From assembly GCA_033964015.1 (NCBI GenBank), contig CM066924.1:5438251-5502250 (forward strand): a DNA stretch of 64,000 nucleotides. Direction: 5' to 3'. The stretch is from Scolanthus callimorphus. Its lineage: Eukaryota > Cnidaria > Anthozoa > Actiniaria > Edwardsiidae. The position numbers were made by a program, and so were the translations under genes. Shown piece after piece: positions 34,283 through 44,879 of the stretch (within the stretch, counting starts at the first letter, position 1; each line of letters begins with the position of its first letter). The notes beneath the pieces were generated by a model. It was not told the origin of the DNA. It saw nothing but the letters and a program-made list of their open reading frames with translations, and searched no databases.

Positions 34283-34940
34283 GAACAGCGCTATTGTCTT
34301 ATCTAGTCAGTCTAGTCATGCGTTAAAGGGTCATTGTAGGTTTTTCGCACTTTAATAAGCAGTGTCATCCGTGGTCATTCTTCAAGCGTGCGCTGTCTTA
34401 GAAGTGTTGTGTGTGTCGAAGCGTACTTAAATCTCGTTTCACCATGTGGGGATAGGGAACTGTGAAGATTATTAATTATTTTACTCGTATAATTACAGCA
34501 TACATATTCTTGTTCTGTCCTATCCACCATAGGGTCCGTAAAGACAGTTAAGGCGCTATAGCAAGTTGGAAACACAGGAGGCGCCTTTGTGCCATACTAA
34601 AAATAAAAAAAATAAAAAAAAATAACTCATGCTTAGGCCGATAAATTTGCTGCAGCTCGTATTAAATCCGCGCGCGCTCAGTGGTATTTACTGATCCCCA
34701 GGAGATGTTGGATCTTATTAGACCTTCTACTAACTAAATTGCCATAAAAGCTGCCTCCATTTTGGAAGCCGCGTGGTGGTCAACGTACCAGGTCCAGTTA
34801 TTGTTATTGTTATTGATACATACAGCTAGGCTGTTAATGACGGTATCTTTGTGCTTTCCCATACCACAGGGACCCCGCTGGTCGTTTAGAAAACATTTGT
34901 CAGGTTTATAAGTTCTATACTTTTTGTGTACCCTTTATCC

Positions 34941-35190
34941 CTTTATCCCTTCGTTGACCCTGGGGAGCCTGCTCTGTGTTCTATACCACCCTGTTCTTCG
35001 CGTTCAGGGCTGGGGTCAACGAAGGGTTGGGTTCCCTTTTAGTTATCGCATCATTTTGTTTGTTTTTGTTAAGCAAGCGGTAATTTTGTTTTTCATCTCG
35101 CGCGTAACGGCTGCCGCAAAATAAGAAAGACGCAACGGATACTCATGTTTGAAGTATCACACAGGGAACCCAACCCTTCGTTGGCCCCTC
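34941..35190 (+). other. Element B, conserved structured module
   Basis: Arm 35012-35036 (ggggtcaacgaagggttggg onward) pairs with 35164-35188 over 25 positions: 24 Watson-Crick pairs plus one T-G, which would be a U-G wobble in RNA. The same U-G sits at the same place in element A. The 14 bases 34947-34960 (cccttcgttgaccc) are an exact complement of 35013-35026, so the first arm can instead fold upstream. The loop is 127 bases (122 in A). A poly-A run (35361-35381) lies 170 bp downstream. Confidence 0.72.
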
Positions 35191-35381
35191 CGGTTAATTT
35201 CGTGACCCAAAATTCTTCAAGGCGGGAATGGTCACGGTAACTTACCAGTATGGGAGTCTCTTGCCTATTTGCCGCCTATTTGCCTAACCGTCATGATGTA
35301 GATCCTCACCGAATCATTCGCGACGGCGTCCGGGTAGGGCATTTCTTCGAGCCATTTGAAAAAAAAAAAAAAAAAAAAAAA

Positions 35382-38300
35382 GTAGAAATTTTACTACGCC
35401 CCTTTACCGCCCATTGTTATAACTCTCTATCGTGCCTTAATTCTCGATTATTAAAACCGCTGGAGATATCTTGTTTTGGGGAGAGGTCGACAATGTTTTC
35501 CAACCATACTTAGCCTCTCACTTACTGTTTAGCCTTCGAGACCTCCTCAGTGGGTTAAAGGCATGGCTCAAAACGCATTTGCCTGAAAAAATGGATTATT
35601 CTTCATATCTCATGTTACTATGGATCATTATTGGAATTGTTTAGTACAATAGTTTCAAGAAGAGCTATATTTTAACCTAGTTTGTCACCATGGAGGCGCT
35701 TATCACGTGACTCAGTAGCCAGAGTGGCGGCTATCTTGGATTGTTTTATTTAGACCTCTTTAACTCGCACAGGAGAAGGTGAAAGTTAAAGGTTGTCATC
35801 TATTTATAAAGGACAACTATCCTCAGGTAAGCTAATTGGATAACTTGGAATTTCTTAAGAAAATGGAAAAAAATATATATATATTATAAGTTATTTCACT
35901 TGCTTTTGTAATACATGATATTGTTGGAAAATGTCTTTATTAAGACATATCTAGTTAGGTTACAGAAAGACTAGCGTACAAACATGAAAAAGAAATTGCT
36001 ATTTATAATATGGCGGATTGCGAGTCACCGTTACCATGGCAACAAAACTTAATCAGAATTCCAAAATGTTTTTGTAAGCCAATTCACTAAAAGCAGGCCA
36101 ACGTGACGACGAGAGGTTGTTGTTACCTTTGGATACAGATCTCCCTTTCAAGCTGGATCATCTGTGTGTCTTATTTGCCAGGATTCATACTTCTGGGTCA
36201 AAGGCAACACTACTCAAGTAACTTAAGGCCTGGGTGGAAGCAAAATCCAAAATGGCGGACGTAAAACTGAGGGGGTAGTCTATCTCTAAACGAATGCCTC
36301 TAAGGGATCCAATCAATTTGCATTTCCATACCTTTGGTCATTCTCGATCATTTTCACCAATGTTGGTCTCTATGGCAACAAATGTATGACCTCTGACCTT
36401 AAATATAATTTCTTGGAAAATGGTCTTGCATTCGATGGGGATAAGTTAAATCGTTCCTCTGAGCGTGTGATGGTGTTTGTTATCTAGTGTAGATTATTGA
36501 TCTAACGAGGCTGGCTGGAAATGTTTTTTTCGAATAGCTATATTTGTGATGATGTAATATGATACCTGTCATTTTCTTAAAATGAGGATAACTTGGACAG
36601 CGCGCCTCGTTGGAATGGTAATGTACTCCCGACACTGTTCATAATAAGACCCATTGGGAAACCATTGGTATGATCCCCGTCGAATGCAGAGAACTGAAAC
36701 AAAATTTCGCGTTTGTCACGCTCTTACAAGTCACGCAACCCGTTGACATGGTAACCAGATACATCAAATGAAACGTCTCACCGGGTAGAGCAACCTTAAC
36801 GACAAACATTCTACGCAAGACATTTTATCTACCCTAGGGAATTTTTTTCAGTGTTTTTCGCATTTTTGTGAAAAGCACCCATGCCTTAATATACCTGAGT
36901 ATGTGTTATTTAACCCTTCTTCCGAGAGTGTGCTTTGATTTTCAGTTGGATTACCTCTATTTTACATTTTAATACTTTGCCCTTCGGTTGGAAAGTGAGC
37001 GCCTTCTTATACCATGACTTTGTAAGCCGCTCTAACTCCGCTCTCGCAGTATATTGATGTCCGTCACGTGATACAATTACCTCCCCTGCATCGTACTTTG
37101 GTTTTGCCCCGAGCCATCAGAACACCTAGGCCGCGGCATATATCGTCTGTTATCGATCCTTATCGAAGCAGGGTATTTCATCACATTTGAGAAATACATC
37201 TCCTTCACTTCTGTAAGCTTTTTAGGGTTATACGCGACTGTCTCGTCCCGCAGGATGGATGAAACGGATGCTTTCATAGCCCTCAGAGAAAATTTTGTCA
37301 TCCGCCATGGTATCCCTTCAAACACTTAATCGTCTCTTTCAGTTAAGCTTCCCATCTTGCAGATTGTATGTGCAAGTGGTAGTCCAGGGCATCGCATATT
37401 CGTATCTAGAAAGTGTTGTCGTCTCTTTTGGCAAATCCGCGCGGGTTACCTGTGGTGTTCAAAACGTGTCTCAGGTCCCTCGGCGGGGGGCAAAAACAAA
37501 ATGGCTACCAAGAAAATGATGTTTTTCCAGTATCTGCAAGTTTTTGTAAGATTTCCTGCTTTTTTCGCTAAGATATGAGGGAAGGTACTCACAGACCATC
37601 CAAATAAGGTAAGGGGAATTTCTTAATAAGGAAGTTTTACAACGTCGACAAAACAACAGTTTTTTGGCGAAATGTTCTTGATATGTATTCCACTAATCAC
37701 AGGGGCAGGCCCCTCACGGAAATCCAGAACTGGCGCTTTCTCCATGACCGGTTGGATTATTTCCCCGGGGGCCCGAAGAACATGACATAGTTATGTTGTT
37801 CTGTTACGCGTATAAGCGCCCTTGGGGCGAGGTTCCTCTTCAACACGCCCGGACGTGAGATCCGATCCCGAGATAACCGGAAAGGCATTTCAGAGGATGT
37901 TAACTCTTTTGAAAGTCTCATGGAATGAGCACACACAAAGCGGCGGTAGAGAATCTGGTTAACACTGGTTAACGACTTTGACTGTACGCTCTCGGAAAAG
38001 GCATGGAAATTGGTGGATCACATGGTTCTCACTAATAGTTACTACAGGCGTGGCCTTACCTTTGCACCCAGTCTCTCAAGGAAAAAAAAAAAAAAAAATT
38101 CCGCCTTCTTGGTTACACCCCCTGAAATTAAAAGGACCCCCTGCGTTTTATCCAAAAGGAGCACTTAGTTTTCCCATAAAATTAGTTACCTCGTTAATGG
38201 TTGGCCTTTCTTCAGTGCGTTGCTTTTGACAGTTTCCTGAGTTTGTTGGCCTTTCGGTGTGTTTTCTAGGCCGCTTTTCACAGTTCCGCTTTCATAGATT

Positions 38301-38800
38301 GTTAGACTCAACCTGCGCGTCGCTGTACGGCCTGCCTTTACCCTAATGACGCGGATACTAATTCCATCCAATCACATGGAACAGCCCCATTCTCACAGCC
38401 GTCTGTGGCCGCACAAGTGACATAGACGGGGACGCCATACTTTTCATACTAGGTGGGTTCACACTAACGCTCGTAAAGAGGTCTTCAGTATGCTTAGGGC
38501 TACTTTCAGTGTGAACGCCATGTTGACTGCTCAAGTAAGATACTTTGTAGTTATGTTTACGCCGCGTCTTCAACTGCCGAAGTACGATCTAAATATAACG
38601 CAGCGTATACTTTAAATCTAAGTACAGTACCTTACCCTTTTCGAAAACTCAAAACCGTCACTCACTTGCATTCGCCGTGCGATGTGATTGAAGGCTGTAG
38701 GTTGCAATTGCTTCGCTTCAGTCGCTTTGGCGGTCTTTCGTCATGTTTCTTGCTGGCTTTGTCGTTCAGCCGAAGCCTAAGTGTGAAGCCACCCTATTTA
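35382..38800. other. Element B interior, no gene
   Basis: No open frame of recognisable family, no strong repeats. A-run at about 38082-38098. Possibly other old insertions that I cannot identify. Confidence 0.4.
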
Positions 38801-38805
38801 ACTGT

Positions 38806-38875
38806 TATATTGTAAGCGCTTAGAACAGAAATGCATATGCGCTATAGAAGTCCATATAGTATTTTATTATTACCT
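38806..38875 (+). mobile_element. SINE/LINE tail fragment
   Basis: ttgtaagcgcttagaacag, then tgcgctatagaagtcc and a tattattatta end. Related to the tail at 8101-8170. Confidence 0.45.
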
Positions 38876-39170
38876 ACTTCCAACAATTTACTAGTACTTG
38901 CGTGGTAAAGCAATAACGACGACAGTTCGCTTTGGAGAAAACAGTTCATTCTTATAGATCTTTCAATGATATTTGAGCTAAGGAGGCACCATAGAACCCT
39001 CTGTCTTGTTAAGAGGAAATCTGAGTATTGGAAAGAGAAGTCTTTTAAAGAGCTATCATTCAATCCTATCTTATCATTTTATCCCATCTTACGATCTTTC
39101 CTTTTCCACGTTTCCACTTTCTGTGGTTTTCGCATAGTCAGCAATGAATATTGCAAGGGCATGGGTAGGA

Positions 39171-39237
39171 GCGGACACATCCCATAACTTAGCTTACCAT
39201 GATGCGGTAATAGGTATGCAGTGAAAATAAAATACTA
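39171..39237 (+). repeat. Element B, repeat B1
   Basis: gcggacacatcccataactt to aaaatacta; identical to B2. Confidence 0.93.
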
Positions 39238-39414
39238 TTTTCATCTGCATATTAATTAGCGCATCGTGAAAGTTTATCGGAATCGCCCAATCAATCGGTG
39301 TTAGCTGCATACTGGCGTGCATGATGCTTTGCGGCCCCTATAGTTTAAATTTCCGGCGTCTTCTGTGTTCCGTTGTCAGTTATCGGCGTAACGGGTGGTC
39401 AAGCGGTTTTTTGC
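39235..39414 (+). repeat. Element B, repeat A2
   Basis: Copy of A1 (32433-32614). Confidence 0.93.
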
Positions 39415-39496
39415 CCCACCCACCTCCCCTGGTGTCGGTTGGGGACACTACATGCTCCTCGCCCTCGCTGCATGCCTACTGCTGCCCATGGTAGTC
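39415..39496 (+). other. Element B, A2-B2 spacer with 3' complement arm
   Basis: Begins cccacccacctcccctgg as in element A. 39429-39443 is the complement of 32622-32636. Confidence 0.8.
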
Positions 39497-39563
39497 GCGG
39501 ACACATCCCATAACTTAGCTTACCATGATGCGGTAATAGGTATGCAGTGAAAATAAAATACTA
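39497..39563 (+). repeat. Element B, repeat B2 and right end
   Basis: Identical to 39171-39237. Ends at the ACTA core and passes straight into the satellite unit. Confidence 0.93.
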
Positions 39564-39995
39564 TACTGCATAGCTGTGATAATTTCACCTGGCTGCATGA
39601 CGGTATAGCTCGCCAAAACCTAGCGGTGGGGATATCCAAAGTTTATTGTAGATATTTAATTATCAGAGACCCGGTGCACTATACTGCATAGCTGTGATAA
39701 TTTCACCTGGCTGACGGTATAGCGCACCAAAACCTAGCGGTGGGGATGTCTAAAGTTTATTGTAGATATTTAATTATCAGAGACCCGGTGCACTATACTG
39801 CATAGCTGTGATAATTTCACCTGGCTGACGGTATAGCGCACCAAAACCTAGCGGTGGGGATATCCAAAGTTTATTGTAGATATTTAATTATCAGAGACCC
39901 GGTGCACTATACTGCATAGCTGTGATAATTTCACCTGGCTGACGGTATAGCTCGCCAAAAACTAGCGGTGGGGAAATCCAAAGTTTATTGTAGAT

Positions 39996-40398
39996 TTTAA
40001 GCAATTATTGGATGAGGTTTTTGTGATCTCCAGAATAAACAATGTCGAGACAGGTGGAATCAGGCGAGGCCGTGAGGCCGAGCCTGATTCCACTTGGCGA
40101 GATATTGTTTATTCTGGAGATCACAAAACCGAATTCAATAATTGTTTTATTATACATTGATTCAGTAGAAATACTTTTATTTCTGTCAAGCAGTTTATTT
40201 TGCACAAGCGCCTTGTTAAAATAGGGAAACGCTCTAGTCCCCTGATGCATTGCGCGCGTATCAAGAATCAGCTAGCTGATTCTTGAAGAATCAGCATGCT
40301 GATTCTTGGAGACCCTCAAAGTGCGTGATTCCCAAAGTAAAGCGCGCGCTCTTAGCCAATCAGAATCGATATAGTGAGTACAATGTATAATAATAATT
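39996..40398. mobile_element. MITE within the satellite (ccaatcagaatcgatata family)
   Basis: It interrupts a satellite unit at tagattttaa and releases it at aattattagag. The left part is a hairpin: gtgatctccagaataaacaa with its inverted copy at 40106-40125, closed by gaatcaggcgaggcc. The right part is gcgctcttagccaatcagaa followed by acaatgtataata. Pieces of the same family lie at 47748-47843 and 48615-48765. Confidence 0.75.
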
Positions 40399-40960
40399 AT
40401 TAGAGACCCGGTGCATTATACTGCATAGCTGTGATAATTTCACCTGGCTGACGGTATAGCTCGCCAAAACCTAGTGGTGGGGATATCTAAAGTTATTGTA
40501 GATATTTAAATATTAGAGACCCGGTGCACTATACTGTATAGCTGTGATAATTTCACCTGGCTGGCGGTATAGCTCGCCAAAACCTAGCGGTGGGGATATC
40601 CAAAGTTCATTGTAGATATTTAATTATTAGAGACCCGGTGCACTATACCGCATAGCTGTGATAATTTCACCTGGCTGACGGTATAGCTCGCCAAAAACTA
40701 AGGCTGGAGATGTCCAAAGTTTATTGTAGATATTTAATTATTAGAGACCCGGTGCACTATACTGCATAGCTGTGATAATTTCACCTGGCTGACGGTATAG
40801 CTCGCCAAAACCTAGCGGTGGGGATATCCAAAGTTCATTGTAGATATTTAGTTATTAGAGACCCGGTGCACTATACTGCATAGCTGTGGTTCACCTGGCT
40901 GACGGTATAGCGCACCAAAACATAGCGGTAGGGATATCCAAAGTTCATTGTAAAAACAAA

Positions 40961-41000
40961 CACCTATATTTCGGCTAGTTAACTAGCCTTCATCAGGGTG
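40961..41000 (-). ncRNA. Hammerhead ribozyme of the Penelope fragment
   Basis: On the minus strand: cacc (stem I), CTGATGA, stem II ggctag/ctagcc around ttaa, GAAA, one-pair helix III (A, TA, T), cleavage after ATA, then ggtg closing stem I. The core is complete. It lies 84 bases after the endonuclease stop codon on the same strand. Confidence 0.82.
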
Positions 41001-41083
41001 AATGACCGTTACAATGAGTGCCACGACATAACATTAACTCTGCGCGAGCTAACAAACTAACGGCTGCGCGCGTGCATATAGAA

Positions 41084-41395
41084 TTACAGCAGTAAGAAAG
41101 AATAACGTTCTAACAACTTATTTTCGGTATCGATTATGTCCATAAAAAAGTCCCTCTCGTTAAGGCCTTCTGGATTTAAAGTTCTTAGTTTATAAGCCCA
41201 CTGCCCTTCTTTGTTGATCAAATCTGTTTGATTCTGGACCGAGTCTATGATTTGAACAGACACGTCCTCCAGTCCTTGATGGTCATTTGTGAAGAAGTGT
41301 CTGTAAATAGGTTCATCTTCCACTCTCTCATCTTGTGACTTACGCTCATGCGCCCCGATCCGGCTTTTGTGGTTATTAATCCACTTTTCAATTAT
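41084..41395 (-). pseudogene. Penelope-type GIY-YIG endonuclease, C-terminal fragment
   Basis: The minus-strand frame, without its own start codon, reads WINNHKSRIGAHERKSQ, then IYRHFFTNDHQGLEDVSVQI, and ends with EGQWAYKLRTLNPEGLNERD and a short tail to the stop at 41084. NHKS, HF, GLEDV and LNPxGLNERDF are the conserved end of Penelope-like element proteins. It is cut off upstream by a stop near 41396 and by the truncation point. Confidence 0.75.
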
Positions 41396-41585
41396 TGTTT
41401 AATCTTGTTCCGACCGAAAAGTTTTTCAGAACATTTTTAAGGTGCTTGTGATTATTTCCAAAGTTCATTGTAGATATTTAATTATTAGAGACCCGGTGCA
41501 CTATACTGCATAGCTGTTATAATTTCACCTGGCTGACGGTATAGCTCGCCAAAAACTAGCGGTGGGGATATCCCAAGTTTGTTGT

Positions 41586-43290
41586 ACATTATAACGTTTG
41601 TGAAATAATATTCTCAACAAATTCATAGAAACAGTGCTCTTGAAGTTGGACAAAATGGCTAAGCCTCCTACGTAAATTGTTAACTTTGTTAAGGTAATGA
41701 TAACGCGTGTAGGCTTGCTACTAGGTCAGTAGTGGAGCTCACTAATCCAGCGGGCTTTTCTCGCAAAGGACGACACACACGCTCTGTAGTTTAATATTCC
41801 TGAACTCTTTTTTAACTTGTGTGTATGATATTTATTGAGCAGTTCTGTCAGCACTGAGCATTAATCCTTGGGTGCGAATAGGATGATTTCCCGGTTTTAT
41901 TGCTTTGAGCGCGGCATAATATTACGGCCCCTGTGGAGCAAAAGTGGACATGAAATGTTCACTAGCCACAGGGGGGCCAAAATCTAGAACGGGGTAAAGC
42001 TCCTCATAATCAAGAGGTTTGGATAATTCCGATTACGCAGCACAAATGGGTATGTTCGACAAGCTCGTACGTTTTTATCTTTGAAGTACAGTTGATTTTC
42101 TTTACACGAGCTTGTTGAACATCTAAGCATCTTGGTTTTGGGAATACTTAGTTTTACAATTTAATTGAAAAGTGAAAATTCTTGTAGTACGCACTCTTCA
42201 GAGTTTGCGCAGTTCTTTGTAGTAGCGCAATGTTCTAGGCATGCGTTGTAATGATTTCTCAATTAAGAATCTTCGTGTGAAGTCGCTGGAACAGGTAACA
42301 ACCCAAGGTTTGAGAACTGTCACAAAGTTTCGGCTCATTGGCTAACACTTTTAAATAGTTTTAAATTCTCCCCGTTTTCTATTCACATTGGACAAGTTCT
42401 CCTGGACCTGTTTTACCCCATGGGTTTTTGTCTGGTCCCAGCGCATATAAGGACGGCGGATTTCGCCTGATTTTAGAGAACGGTAGTAGAATAAATAAAG
42501 ATTGAAAAACGCAACTGAAATTAATCGTGGTCAATCAAGAACCCCCGAAAAGAGCCCGGTAACATGAGCAACGTTTTAGTTTTATTATGGAACTGCAAAG
42601 GAATTTCAACATAAACAAAAGTGCGCTTAGAATGCCGCTGGAAAGGAATTCTACTATACGAATTCTCGCGTTTGCGGACAAAAAAGCTAAACTGTAAAGC
42701 TTTCGCTGAATCTTGATGGCTGAAAATGGCGAGGAATCGAAGTATTATGGACAGGGTGCCGGTCAGCTTTAAGTATAAATCTCGAAATAACTATAGATCG
42801 AATTCATTAGAAAATATCACACTAATTGTAGAAGTATAATAATAGTGTAATAATTGTGTAATAATGATTTCAACAAATTCTGGGAACTAAAACAACCGAA
42901 TGTATTTGATGAATATCAAATAAAAGGCCAGAATTAAATTTAACTGTGAATAAATTTCGGGCTTCCCGACGTTCATCCCTATGATTTCAACCCCTTCCCC
43001 TTCTAACACATTATATTGCAGATCGAGATCACCTCTAAAAAAAAAAACACCAAAACCGCGATTTTAACCCCTAAAAGGTACCAGTGCGATTTTGCGCATT
43101 TCAGTATATAAAAGGGTTGAAAATAAATATACGTTAGTTTATAGTATAGAAAAGGGTTTCAATATAGAGTCCTAAAGTGTGACGTCACAAATTTGAAAAA
43201 TTTGAATTCCACGGATAATGAAAGACCAACTTCGAAGAACGTTGCATGCAAAAAATGAGGTGAATCGGTTGAAACGCGACCGAGCTATGG
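41586..43290. other. Intergenic, nothing recognisable
   Basis: No open frame above 60 codons on either strand of this stretch, and no clear repeat. Confidence 0.5.
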
Positions 43291-43295
43291 ACCGC

Positions 43296-43374
43296 TGAAT
43301 ACATAATTTTCTTTAACAAATCACTGTATTTTGGACCAAAAATACAGTATTAAAGAAAATTATGTATTCAGTAC
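43296..43374. repeat. Short palindrome
   Basis: ctgaatacataattttcttt at the left is the exact inverse of the right end, with aatcactgtattt matching inside. Arms are about 35 bp with a very short loop; a compact hairpin or MITE core. Confidence 0.7.
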
Positions 43375-43739
43375 CCGTACAAAATTGCTAGGCTAGGCAG
43401 GAGATCCTCTAGCCAAAAGCAAGCAATACTTTTCAATAATGCGCTTACCATTACACTTTTTAACTTATCCCAAGCACTTATCTAGATATAGTCTCTGAAT
43501 CGTTTAACAACATTTTTGCCTGGCGTACAAATATCCACCACAAGCGGTTTCATTTTTTCATCACTCAAGTGGTGATTGACAATCGCCATTCTCTTGATTT
43601 TTGCCAGTTTTGCAACAACATATTTAATAATGAAATTAACTTAAGTTATAGTGTAGACTTTCTTAAAAGTCGCTTAAAACGATTTTTTAAGTTGAGTTGA
43701 GTCGCCAGCAAGTCTAGTTACAGTGCCGCGCTGTGCAAT

Positions 43740-44150
43740 ACTTAAAATGAAGTGAAGTGAAGCCGCCACGCTCTGAGTGAGTTCCAGAATAAGAATTAAT
43801 CGACACTAACTCCAGCGTAAACTGAGCCTTTCATTTATTCTCGCAGCCTGTGGCGGACCTCTTTCCCCCAGGGAAACTTGTAGGGGTAGGGTACGCGCAC
43901 GAGCGACTTTGATTGAGAGCTGAGTATTGCAGTCAAAAATGAAGACGCGAACCGCTGCGAAACACAGTGGTGGATTGTGATGCCAACACAATCGCGATTC
44001 TGCACAGGAAGCCCGCGACAAGACAAATGACCTCCCCTACCACCCCACCCCCCGATCCTATCATTACCGTCGACTCTAGTAAACAACATGGCTGCCAATG
44101 CCATTTCTTCTTGTGGTGAATGCAACGCTGATCACCGATAAAATAACAGG
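43740..44150 (+). promoter_or_regulatory. Candidate promoter and 5' exon of the FYVE gene
   Basis: A CpG-containing, GC-richer stretch in AT-rich surroundings. aacaacATGGCTGCC (ATG 44089) opens a 17-codon frame and is followed by a good donor (aacag/gtaagg, GT at 44151). No coding exon of any family is seen until 48965, where the FYVE gene starts right after two good acceptors (48830 and 48926). It would then be an untranslated or short-uORF first exon 4.8 kb upstream. Inference only. Confidence 0.35.
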
Positions 44151-44159
44151 TAAGGAATA

Positions 44160-44879
44160 CTGTCTAACTCATTGATTCGACTGTATAATGATTAATTGTA
44201 TTAGCTATAGATTTCTACTTTCATGCTTTTTCAAGGCTAGTAGTATTCTTCTCTGTCTTACAAGTTCCACGCGCTGCCAGCTGAACGCTCTCGTTGTTGA
44301 ATCGTCGTGAAAAAAAATAAGTACTAAATTGTCAGTAAGCTATGGGAATTCAAGTGAAATTATTTGCACAAAGACATGGCAAAACTAGTCGTCTCCGTTA
44401 CGATTTAAGCTTAAGTACACAGGGATAAATGATTCTCGATCTACGCATTTAAATGCTTGTGAGTTTTGTTCCCAGCTCAAAAAGTGGAACAGCTTCTCCT
44501 CGACGACTATATGGCATGAGTCATGCAGGCTAAAACTTAGCTTTTATCTGATCTGGTATACTAAATCGAACGGAAATGTTTCATTTGCTTCATTTGCCCA
44601 CTATAAATGACCCAAATGACTCGTCATGCTTGTATGCACGAGTGCAATGCAACGACTTTGCAGCTCTGTGTAGACTTACCGCCAGTGGAAAATATCTTTT
44701 AATTTTCTCCTCAATATGAGATGGAATACCATCTCTATTCGACAATTTGAAGCTAATTGTTTTCGATATGTTTTGATAGCTTTAAGTTTACTATAAAAAC
44801 TAGATGGAATCTTTGCCTAAAATAACATTAATATTTTCATCGAAAATCAATATCAGACAAGCGGAAGTTGAAAGAAAAG
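44160..44879. other. Intergenic (possible first intron), nothing recognisable
   Basis: No open frames of note and no repeats seen. Confidence 0.45.

Larger units (their letters stand above)
32433..39563 (+). mobile_element. Element B: 7.1-kb non-autonomous split-direct-repeat element
   Basis: Layout as in element A: A1 (32433-32614), interior, B1 (39171-39237), A2 (39235-39414), spacer, B2 (39497-39563). A1 and A2 differ by one substitution and a 2-bp indel; B1 and B2 are identical over 67 bp. B repeats are homologous to those of element A (gcggacac, then tcccataact). It sits inside a 114-bp satellite unit: joining the left flank gtgcACTAT to the right flank ACTATactgcat restores the normal unit gtgcactatactgcat with no duplicated bases. 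This is direct evidence for recombinase-type, duplication-free integration. No long coding frame is present. Confidence 0.88.
40953..41456 (-). mobile_element. 5'-truncated Penelope-like element with 16-bp target duplication
   Basis: The 504-bp insertion is flanked by tccaaagttcattgta on both sides (40937-40952 and 41457-41472). On the minus strand it holds the end of an endonuclease frame, then a hammerhead ribozyme, which is the order at the 3' end of Penelope-like elements. The 5' part, including the reverse transcriptase, is missing. Confidence 0.85.
39564..41585. repeat. 114-bp satellite, right block with two insertions
   Basis: Continuation of the 31060-32432 array: about four units to 39995, a MITE (39996-40398), about five units to 40952, a Penelope fragment (40953-41456), and a last unit to about 41585. 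Confidence 0.92.
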
